Positions 56,660 through 63,450 of a stretch of 64,000 nucleotides of DNA are shown one piece after another. The notes beneath the pieces are model-generated. The model did no database searches, had not been told where the DNA came from, and saw only the letters and a program-made list of their open reading frames with translations. The translations under genes and the position numbers were made by a program. This stretch comes from Mucilaginibacter_A sp050955045 (GTDB lineage: Bacteria > Bacteroidota > Bacteroidia > Sphingobacteriales > Sphingobacteriaceae), in contig JBPBQV010000031.1 of NCBI GenBank assembly GCA_050955045.1, positions 62,001 through 126,000 on the forward strand, in the 5' to 3' direction. Within the stretch, counting starts at the first letter, position 1; each line of letters begins with the position of its first letter.

Positions 56660-57064
56660 TCAAATGGTTTCCTTTTTAAAAACCCAGTAATTCTGCAATA
56701 CATAATTAAAGCCCAATGAAACAATGATATCTATAATGAGCCGACTGATTCTGTAATCTAATTTTAACCAAGTTGTTAAAATATAAGTTCCTGAAGCTTT
56801 CAGTAATACACTTCCGGCTACCATCACACAAAATCTGATTAACTGTGCGCCAACAGGTGATTGATCGGCTTGTTTAGCTTTAAATGCCCAGTACCGGTTA
56901 AGCGAAAAGTTAAGAACCGCACCAATTGTTCCGCTGATGATAATCGAAATGGTATAATGAACATGCAGTAATTCCGTACAGGCAATCATCACCACGTAAT
57001 CCAGTACGCCACCTAAAAATGCGGATACTTGTGCTTTTGCGAAAGTAAAAATAGATTTACTCAT
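56660..57064 (-). CDS. GtrA-family membrane protein (second copy)
   Basis: 134 residues, four membrane helices; FLGGVLDYVVMIACTELL ... IRFCVMVAGSVLLKASGTYIL matches GtrA. It overlaps the CDP-alcohol phosphotransferase gene by eight bases, so translation is coupled. A role in lipid-linked carrier movement is inferred. Confidence 0.85.
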   Translation of the reverse strand: MSKSIFTFAKAQVSAFLGGVLDYVVMIACTELLHVHYTISIIISGTIGAVLNFSLNRYWAFKAKQADQSPVGAQLIRFCVMVAGSVLLKASGTYILTTWLKLDYRISRLIIDIIVSLGFNYVLQNYWVFKKETI

Positions 57065-57791
57065 TAAGCAGCTGTTCTCTTTTCAAATCGAACTCAGCTT
57101 TATCCCGAATATCACCTAATTTCAAAAGCTTTTGTGTATCTATAATGTTGATTATCAACAATGCCAGACACATTGCTATGGCAAAAAACTGGATAGAATC
57201 TTTAAAAATCACTTCGGCAATAAAAATGATGGCCAGGATAATCCGTATTTCTGTTGGTCCAAGCAAGCCGGCATCAATGGTATATTTATCGGTAATTTTG
57301 TAGCGTAACTGCGAAATAATCATGGCCCAGCCATACAAAACCACAAAAAGAAAAGCCGCAAGTTCCAGCTCTTCTTTCGCATAAACTATGTAGCCTAAAC
57401 CAATAAAAACGGTTGCAATCCAATCCATAATAATATCCAGAGCAAAACCGAACCATTTGCGCGGCGTGTTACGATAATAAGCAATTCGTCCGTCTAGCGA
57501 ATCGCCAAGCCAGTTAATAGCCAATCCGGTAACGCCCAGTAAAAGGTAATTGCGGTTTACATAAGCAGCTAGTAAAAACCCTGCAAATACAAGTAAACTA
57601 CCCAAAAAACCTATAAAAGTGAGTTTGTTGGAAGTGATGAAAAGCGGTGTTTTTTTAACCAAAAAAGAGATTAATTGCTGTTCCGAACTTCTTAAAATGT
57701 TGGTCCGTTTTCTATCCTGAAATATCCTTTTGGTATTATCAGCTTCCACGTTTTCTGTTAAAAGTATTTTATTTACTTCGTTTTCTGCCAT
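57057..57791 (-). CDS. CDP-alcohol phosphatidyltransferase family protein
   Basis: 244 residues, multi-pass membrane. The catalytic motif region reads DSLDGRIAYYRNTPRKWFGF, then LDIIMDW; the family consensus is DxxDGxxARx8GxxxDxxxD. Here the Arg after Ala is Tyr and the spacer seems one residue longer, so the activity could be altered. Such enzymes join an alcohol such as inositol or glycerol-phosphate to a CDP-lipid. It partners the GtrA gene and diverges from nothing nearby; 57792-57944 contains a motif hairpin. Confidence 0.78.
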   Translation of the reverse strand: MAENEVNKILLTENVEADNTKRIFQDRKRTNILRSSEQQLISFLVKKTPLFITSNKLTFIGFLGSLLVFAGFLLAAYVNRNYLLLGVTGLAINWLGDSLDGRIAYYRNTPRKWFGFALDIIMDWIATVFIGLGYIVYAKEELELAAFLFVVLYGWAMIISQLRYKITDKYTIDAGLLGPTEIRIILAIIFIAEVIFKDSIQFFAIAMCLALLIINIIDTQKLLKLGDIRDKAEFDLKREQLLNE

Positions 57792-57906
57792 TTATGTGTT
57801 TCAAAGGATAATTTAATTTTACAAAAATAGCAGCCAGAAGTTTAGATTGCCTGTTAAACTACTTTTTATTTGAGTTGAATAAAAGCCATCCAAATCTATT
57901 TAACCA

Positions 57907-57938
57907 GATACTGTTTTTATGCTGCTAAAAACAGTATC
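57907..57938. repeat. Inverted motif pair (ACAG type)
   Basis: GATACTGTTTTTATG and GCTAAAAACAGTATC pair perfectly over most of their length, between the prmC stop and the CDP-alcohol gene start. It may terminate prmC. Confidence 0.75.
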
Positions 57939-57944
57939 CGAAAT

Positions 57945-58838
57945 TTACACTTTAAAAGCTTTAATCATGCGGTCTTTTCCCCGAAAATCTTTTCTCAACT
58001 CGATATTGGTAAAGCCTTTGGCTGATAAAAGTTCCATTATTTTCTGACCATATTTTTCGTTGATTTCAAAAAACAACAAACCATTTTTTTTGAGCATAAA
58101 AGAAGCATCAGCAGCTATTTTATGATAAAAAAGCAGCGGTTCAGTTTCGGGTACAAACAAAGCGGTATGTGGTTCAAAACTTAGTACGTTTTGCATCATC
58201 ATTTTTTGTTCCGAAGGCGTAATATATGGCGGATTGCTAACGATAATAGAATACTGCGGTGCTTCTTTTACCGGATAAAAATCAAGTATATCCTGCTGAA
58301 AAAAAGCGACTTCAACCTGAGTGATTAAAGCATTTTTTTGCGCAGTTTGCAAGGCTTCCGCAGAAATATCCAAACCGGAAACTACAGCTTCCTGCCAGTT
58401 TTTTTTAATAGCAATTGGAATACAGCCGCTTCCGGTGCCAATGTCCAGAATTCTTACAGCATTGTCTGCTTCCCGCTCTTCGCTCCGCTCAACCTTACTC
58501 CCATTTCTTTTCTCTTCCAAAATCCAGGCAACAAGTTCTTCTGTTTCAGGTCGAGGAATTAATACGGAGGAATTCACTTCAAACCTTAGCTCAAAAAAAT
58601 CAGTTTCGCCCAAAACATATTGAACCGGCATTCCGCTTTGCAGTTTTTGAGTTAATAAAAGAAGTATTTGAATTTGGTCTCCGCTCAATTCTTTTTCGGG
58701 GAAAACATGTAGCTGCGTTTGCGATAATTTGGTAATAAAATTCAACGTTAAAAACACGATTTCCGAAAGTTCATCTTCGGCATAAATTGTTTTGAGGTTT
58801 TCTTTCAGCCAAAATCGTGCTTCACCAACAGTTTTCAT
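57945..58838 (-). CDS. prmC: Release factor glutamine methyltransferase
   Basis: 297 residues from the ATG at 58838 (MKTVGEARFWLK). A longer in-frame ATG at 59171 would overlap ribD and is rejected. It methylates Gln in the GGQ of release factors. Motifs: RPETEELVAWI, ILDIGTGSGCIPIAI and the catalytic SNPPYITPSEQ. Between the first two, an unusual polar insertion (EEKRNGSKVERSEEREADNA) is present. An exact motif core is in frame at 58094 and another at 58655; a near-copy is at 58257. Confidence 0.93.
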   Translation of the reverse strand: MKTVGEARFWLKENLKTIYAEDELSEIVFLTLNFITKLSQTQLHVFPEKELSGDQIQILLLLTQKLQSGMPVQYVLGETDFFELRFEVNSSVLIPRPETEELVAWILEEKRNGSKVERSEEREADNAVRILDIGTGSGCIPIAIKKNWQEAVVSGLDISAEALQTAQKNALITQVEVAFFQQDILDFYPVKEAPQYSIIVSNPPYITPSEQKMMMQNVLSFEPHTALFVPETEPLLFYHKIAADASFMLKKNGLLFFEINEKYGQKIMELLSAKGFTNIELRKDFRGKDRMIKAFKV

Positions 58839-58859
58839 CTGGCAAAGAACGGAAAAAGC

Positions 58860-58867
58860 TACTTTTG
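58860..58867 (+). promoter_or_regulatory. Candidate -7 box for ribD
   Basis: TACTTTTG fits TAnnTTTG and lies five bases before the ribD ATG, so transcription would start at or very near the start codon. Confidence 0.45.
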
Positions 58868-58871
58868 CAGC

Positions 58872-59930
58872 ATGAGTGATCACGAAAATTACATGCGCCG
58901 TTGTTTGGAACTGGCTGCTTTGGGTGCCGGTTTTGTAAGTCCGAACCCGATGGTTGGTGCCGTGATTGTTTATCAGAATAAAATTATTGGCGAAGGTTAT
59001 CACCAAAAATACGGACAGCCGCACGCAGAAGTTAATGCGGTAAATTCGGTTTTGGAGCGATATACAAACGCAGCAGAACTGTTTAAAGAAGCCACGATTT
59101 ACGTTTCGCTGGAACCTTGCGCGCATTTTGGTAAAACACCGCCTTGTTCTGATCTGATCATTAAAAATCAAATTCCAAAAGTGGTTGTTGGCTGTCGTGA
59201 TCCTTTTGTTCAGGTTGATGGAAAAGGCATGGAAAAACTGCGAAATGCCGAAATTGAAGTGATTGAAAATGTGCTGGAAGCGGAATGTTTGGAATTAAAC
59301 AAAAGTTTTTTTACCAGAATACAAAAGCAGCGACCATACGTTATTTTAAAATGGGCACAAACACGAGACCAGTTTTTTGCTCCTGCAGATGGCAACCAGC
59401 AATGGATTTCTGATCCGCTTTCTAAAAAATTAGTTCATCAGTGGCGCAGCGAAGAAGATGCGGTTTTGGTTGGAAAAAATACGGCCGCAGCAGATAATCC
59501 GCAGTTGAATAATCGCTATCAAACAGAAGCAAAACAACCTAAACGAATTGTTTTAGATAGAAGATTAGAATTGAACAACGATTTGCATTTGTTTGATCAA
59601 TCCGTAGAAACCTTTGTTTTTAATGAGGTAAAAACAGCCTTGGAAGGCAATATTAAATATATCAGCCTGGAAGATTTTGATTTGTTTTTGCCGCAATATA
59701 TCCTGTTTCAACTGTATTTGCAGGATATTCAATCTGTTATTATTGAAGGCGGTGCCAAAACTTTACAGCTTTTTATAGAAGCCGGTTTATGGGACGAAGC
59801 GCGGGTTTTTACCAGCAAAACACGCTGGGGAAAAGGTATAAAAGCACCGGAAATTACAGGCGACTTAAAAATCAGCTTAACTTCGGGAGAAGATGAGTTA
59901 TCAATTTTATATCCACAAAAAAAGCCCTGA
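58872..59930 (+). CDS. ribD: Riboflavin deaminase/reductase
   Basis: 352 residues. It performs two steps of riboflavin synthesis, deaminating the pyrimidine and then reducing its ribose. The N-terminal deaminase has the zinc site HAEVNAV and PCAHFGKTPPCSDLI; the C-terminal reductase starts near PYVILKWAQTRD and has VIIEGGAKTLQLFI. The start at 58872 (MSDHENYMRRCLELAALG) matches the family N terminus. It diverges from prmC. Its stop codon lies inside a perfect terminator. Confidence 0.95.
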   Translation: MSDHENYMRRCLELAALGAGFVSPNPMVGAVIVYQNKIIGEGYHQKYGQPHAEVNAVNSVLERYTNAAELFKEATIYVSLEPCAHFGKTPPCSDLIIKNQIPKVVVGCRDPFVQVDGKGMEKLRNAEIEVIENVLEAECLELNKSFFTRIQKQRPYVILKWAQTRDQFFAPADGNQQWISDPLSKKLVHQWRSEEDAVLVGKNTAAADNPQLNNRYQTEAKQPKRIVLDRRLELNNDLHLFDQSVETFVFNEVKTALEGNIKYISLEDFDLFLPQYILFQLYLQDIQSVIIEGGAKTLQLFIEAGLWDEARVFTSKTRWGKGIKAPEITGDLKISLTSGEDELSILYPQKKP

Positions 59931-59949
59931 TAAATTTATCAGGGCTTTT
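59920..59949. terminator. Bidirectional terminator overlapping the ribD stop
   Basis: AAAAGCCCTGATAAA and TTTATCAGGGCTTTT are fully complementary with essentially no spacer; the ribD TGA is inside the left arm. It serves convergent ribD and the AI-2E transporter gene. Confidence 0.88.
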
Positions 59950-59953
59950 GATT

Positions 59954-61072
59954 TTAATGACCAACAACTTCTGCTTCCGAAACATCTCCTTTTCGATGCA
60001 GAATAGTATGTTTTGACGGATGCTCTTCATCACCAAGCAAAATCCCCCATGGTTTGAGTGATTCTATCCGATCAAAAATAATTTTAAACATTGCAATAAC
60101 CGGAATTGATAAAAACATACCCGGAACTCCCCAAAGCATTTCGCCAATAATTACACCCAAAATAGTGACTAACGCGTTTATTTTCACTTTAGAACCTACA
60201 ATTACTGGCAGCAAAACATTACTGTCTATCAGGTGCATTGCTACAATTGTAACAACTACCAGAATAACTTTTCCAACAGCTGCGGTACTAAAGGTGATAA
60301 GAACACTTAATAAAAGTGCCGTAAAAATACCGATGTACGGTATGATGTTGAACAATCCGGTAAGCAAGCCCAACAAAAACGCATACTTAATACCACCGAT
60401 CAGAAAAACAGTACAAACTACTGCCGCTACAATCAGCATTTCTAAAATTAAACCGGTAATGTATTTACGGATGATATATTGGATGCGCTCTACCACATCG
60501 TAAACCGTTCCGGAGTGTTCATCTTTAAAAGCCGCAACCAGAAAACGCATTAATAACCTGCGGTATAAAAGCAGGAAAAAAGTATCAATCAGCATAAAAA
60601 TTAAAAACAACAGCATAGACGACACAGAGAGTACTGTTGTACCGATTGCTGCCGTGCTGCCATCTAGGATTTTGCTTGTAGCAGAATGTACATAACTCAT
60701 CTGTTTGCTAGCATTAATGTCGTAATGCTCTGCAATCCAATCTTGTATGTTGGCAAAAGAATTAGTTACCTGATCTCTTAGCTGTGGCCAATCGCTCGCC
60801 AGATTGCTGATTTGCGAACCTACTAAATATATGATTCCACCAATCACGGTAACAAACAGTATAACCGCAATCCCGCTGGAAGCACCTCTGGGCAAATGAA
60901 CTTTATTTTCAAAAAACTTTGCCAACGGCAACAGCATGATGGAAAACAGCATTGCAAATATCAGTGGAGAAAGTATTTCTTTTCCGTGGATAACTAAATA
61001 TCCAAGCGCAATTAGGCTGATGAGCACCATTGCAAGTTTAGTATAAAAAGGAGGTACAGATTTTAAAGGCAT
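59954..61072 (-). CDS. AI-2E family transporter (PerM/YdiK type)
   Basis: 372 residues with seven or eight membrane helices. The family pattern (YIIRKYITGLILEMLIVAAVV ... GLFNIIPYIGIFTALLLSVLI) is clear. Such proteins export small molecules or act as Na+/H+ antiporters; the AI-2 link comes from one member. It ends close to the ribD terminator. The gap 61073-61236 holds the hairpin listed next and nothing else recognised. Confidence 0.88.
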   Translation of the reverse strand: MPLKSVPPFYTKLAMVLISLIALGYLVIHGKEILSPLIFAMLFSIMLLPLAKFFENKVHLPRGASSGIAVILFVTVIGGIIYLVGSQISNLASDWPQLRDQVTNSFANIQDWIAEHYDINASKQMSYVHSATSKILDGSTAAIGTTVLSVSSMLLFLIFMLIDTFFLLLYRRLLMRFLVAAFKDEHSGTVYDVVERIQYIIRKYITGLILEMLIVAAVVCTVFLIGGIKYAFLLGLLTGLFNIIPYIGIFTALLLSVLITFSTAAVGKVILVVVTIVAMHLIDSNVLLPVIVGSKVKINALVTILGVIIGEMLWGVPGMFLSIPVIAMFKIIFDRIESLKPWGILLGDEEHPSKHTILHRKGDVSEAEVVGH

Positions 61073-61172
61073 GGAGTTTTAATATTGAAGTTTTTTACAT
61101 TTAACTACGTAAAGAACTTAATGTTTATAAAACTTCAATCGGATATTGTAACTATGATGTTAAACTGAAAAC

Positions 61173-61210
61173 ATAAAAGGAGCACAACACTTAAGTTATG
61201 CTCCTTTTAT
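61173..61210. terminator. Terminator with motif-like arms (GGAG variant)
   Basis: ATAAAAGGAGCA and TGCTCCTTTTAT pair across a 14-base loop, downstream of the Hint protein gene. The arms differ from the dispersed motif by one base. Confidence 0.75.
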
Positions 61211-61236
61211 CAGCTTAAATAACTATTACACAATTT

Positions 61237-62223
61237 TTATTTTTGCATCACCATCACACCGTTCATCATTAGTGTCGTTCCGCCGCCGGCAACAATATTG
61301 TACACTTTTTGTACGCCGCCTGCACGTTCGGTTTTAGCTAAAACAGTATAGATTTCGTAAGCTTTTTTTGCTTCGTTGTAACACAAAACCTTTTCGCCGA
61401 TTTCAGTTTCGCCAATTTTTTTGCTTCCGGCAACAGTCGTCATCGGATGGTTTGGCGTTGCTTCCAAAACTTTGGCAGATAAATGAATACTGTTTTTATC
61501 GGTACTTTTTTCTTGTGCATCAACCAAAACCAATCTTGTTAAAGCATAATTTTTCGCTTCGTGAACAGAAAGTTCTTTAACGTTTACAACAGTAGTTTTT
61601 TTAGTTTGAGGATCGACAGATAAAACCTGATCGCCTGGTTTTACCGAAGCTAACATTTTCTGGCTGCCGTTTGCCATCGTAACTAAATCCGTTCCGGGAA
61701 AGCAAATATCGCTGCCGTAAGTTCCGGATTCTTCTTTCATGTTTTTTCCGCCGTTGATGTTTTTGAAAATTTGATACGAAAACTCTCGCGAAAGCACATA
61801 AGATAATTTTAGCACAAAATTTTTCTCTTCTTTATCGATGCTGTGGATATCTTCAAAATAACGTTCCCAAACTTTACCGTCGGCCGTTTGATTCGGCAGT
61901 AAAGCCTGATAATGTTTACCTTTTTCGTTGGTATAAAAAATCATCAAACCCAATTGCTGCAAACCTTCTTTAGCCATCAGGTTATACAAATCCATTCGCT
62001 TTTTCTGGCCGTCATCACCCGTAATAAAATAAGGTTTCGGGCGATAACGATCTAAAATATAAGCATTTTCAAACTTTACATACGTTTCTGTATCCGGATC
62101 TTTTACGTTAAAAGTTTTGGCTTTTGTGTATTCTTCCATGGTGATTGGCCGTGGATTGACTGCTTGAGAAAAAGACTGATAAAAGAAGCATAATGCTCCG
62201 GCAACAAGTAATAATCTGCGCAT
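61237..62223 (-). CDS. Secreted Hint-domain protein
   Basis: 328 residues. Signal peptide (MRRLLLVAGALCFFYQSFSQ). Residues about 25-165 form an unrecognised N-terminal region. At Cys174 a Hint/intein-like domain begins: CFPGTDLVTMANGSQKML, then VKPGDQVLSVD, and TPNHPM with Thr256 and His259 (block B). The C-terminal block VYNIVAGGGTTLMMNGVMV resembles intein block F/G but lacks the terminal His-Asn, as in hedgehog-type Hint domains that cleave at the N-side Cys only. Exact motif copies lie at 61487 and in the signal-peptide coding region at 62178. It is co-directional with the HisC-like gene, 17 bases away. Confidence 0.85.
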   Translation of the reverse strand: MRRLLLVAGALCFFYQSFSQAVNPRPITMEEYTKAKTFNVKDPDTETYVKFENAYILDRYRPKPYFITGDDGQKKRMDLYNLMAKEGLQQLGLMIFYTNEKGKHYQALLPNQTADGKVWERYFEDIHSIDKEEKNFVLKLSYVLSREFSYQIFKNINGGKNMKEESGTYGSDICFPGTDLVTMANGSQKMLASVKPGDQVLSVDPQTKKTTVVNVKELSVHEAKNYALTRLVLVDAQEKSTDKNSIHLSAKVLEATPNHPMTTVAGSKKIGETEIGEKVLCYNEAKKAYEIYTVLAKTERAGGVQKVYNIVAGGGTTLMMNGVMVMQK

Positions 62224-62240
62224 AAATAGTTTAGAAGTGT

Positions 62241-63425
62241 TTACGATAATTGTTTAAAAGCATCTGCAAAAGCCTGCATCTCATCCATGCGGCCAATGCT
62301 AACGCGGCACCAGTCTTTGTCGTTAAATTTCCAGAAACGCACGCCTACACCTCGTTTCATCATTTCCTGTGTAAATTTTTGCCCGTCCATTTTAATCTGG
62401 AACATTACAAAATTGGTAGATGACGGGATGTAATCGTAACCTTCTTTTTTCAAAGTTTCGTACAAAAACTTTTTAGATGCCAGCGTTTTAGCCAGTGCAT
62501 CATCTAAAAACTCGCGGTCCTGGTAACTTGCAATGGCAGCCATTAAAGTTGTTGCCGAAACAGACATCGAACCTTGTGTATATTTAGACAACGTTTTCAG
62601 CATTTCGGGCTGTGCCACGATATAACCAATCCGCAAACCGGCAAAACCATACAATTTAGAAAACGTACGCGCTATAATTACATTTTGGCCTTTTTTAACC
62701 GCATCAATTAAAGTAACTGCCTGCGGATTTGGTAAGTAATCAATATAAGCTTCATCAATAAAAACAGTTACTTTTTTAGAAACACGCTCGCAAAAAGCTT
62801 TCAGTTTAGCTGCATCCAAAACAGTTGCCGTTGGATTATTTGGGTTGCAAATGTAAACCAGACTTGTGGTGCTGTCTATCGCTTTTTCCATTGCATCCAA
62901 ATCCAGTTTATAATCAGCTGTTAGCGGAACATGGATTACTTTTCCGCCTAATTCTGTCGCGCTTTTTGTCAGATCATCATAACTTGGATCAGCCGTAACA
63001 ATGGAACCACTTTTAATAAAGTGCATTGCTGAGGCTAACAACAACGGCGACGAGCCGGCATCTAGAAAAACATTTTCTTTTTTAACACCTTCAAACGCAG
63101 CAATTTTATCTACCAATTGTCCGTAATACATAAACGGATACTGGTAGCTGGTATCCATGGCCGCTTTTATAGCTTCTTTGGCTTTGGCTGATGGGCCGAA
63201 AGGGTTTTCGTTGGCCAGCAATCTTGCTTTCAAAGCCATTGTTGGCGGCGCTTCGGCCATCAAGGCTTCTTCGGAAATGGTAAAGCTTCTTTTAGCATCG
63301 TTAATTACGGAGTTGCTGGTTGGTTTTGCCAAAATGCCGGAAACAGAGTTAGAGAAGTAAGTGAGACCGCCTGCTAATAACGCGCTGGATTTGATCCAGT
63401 TACGTCTGTTGATCTGATTTGCCAT
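62241..63425 (-). CDS. Tat-exported HisC-like aminotransferase
   Basis: 394 residues from the ATG at 63425 (MANQINRRNWIKSSALLAGG); an upstream in-frame ATG would hide the signal. NRRNWIKSSALLAGGL is a twin-arginine signal. The body is a class I/II PLP aminotransferase: NPNNPTATVLD, DEAYIDYLP and TFSKLYGFAGLRIG with the PLP lysine, closest in pattern to histidinol-phosphate aminotransferase. Export of a PLP enzyme is unusual. It lies between an FAD amine oxidase gene and the Hint gene, all in one direction. Confidence 0.9.
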   Translation of the reverse strand: MANQINRRNWIKSSALLAGGLTYFSNSVSGILAKPTSNSVINDAKRSFTISEEALMAEAPPTMALKARLLANENPFGPSAKAKEAIKAAMDTSYQYPFMYYGQLVDKIAAFEGVKKENVFLDAGSSPLLLASAMHFIKSGSIVTADPSYDDLTKSATELGGKVIHVPLTADYKLDLDAMEKAIDSTTSLVYICNPNNPTATVLDAAKLKAFCERVSKKVTVFIDEAYIDYLPNPQAVTLIDAVKKGQNVIIARTFSKLYGFAGLRIGYIVAQPEMLKTLSKYTQGSMSVSATTLMAAIASYQDREFLDDALAKTLASKKFLYETLKKEGYDYIPSSTNFVMFQIKMDGQKFTQEMMKRGVGVRFWKFNDKDWCRVSIGRMDEMQAFADAFKQLS

Positions 63426-63450
63426 GATACTTGTTTTATAGGTGAAAATG

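Larger units (their letters stand above)
952..62192. repeat. Dispersed 15-base motif GATAAAARMAGYATC, about 40 exact cores
   Basis: Approximate start positions of exact 11-base cores, AAAA(GA/AC)AG(C/T)AT on either strand: 955, 1276, 1957, 4809, 4818, 9560, 9845, 17631, 17901, 18572, 22502, 23783, 24601, 25035, 25900, 25933, 29888, 30206, 31487, 37366, 38003, 38019, 38888, 38904, 44583, 44810, 44969, 45893, 49054, 50390, 51171, 53205, 53222, 56615, 57908, 57927, 58097, 58655, 61487, 62181. A dozen one-mismatch copies were also seen. Counted by eye, so a few may be missed. Confidence 0.85.

Noticed and set aside
57945..59171. A 408-residue reading of the prmC frame starting at 59171
   Set aside because: The first 111 residues overlap the well-supported ribD start on the other strand and lack PrmC similarity; the ATG at 58838 gives the normal length.
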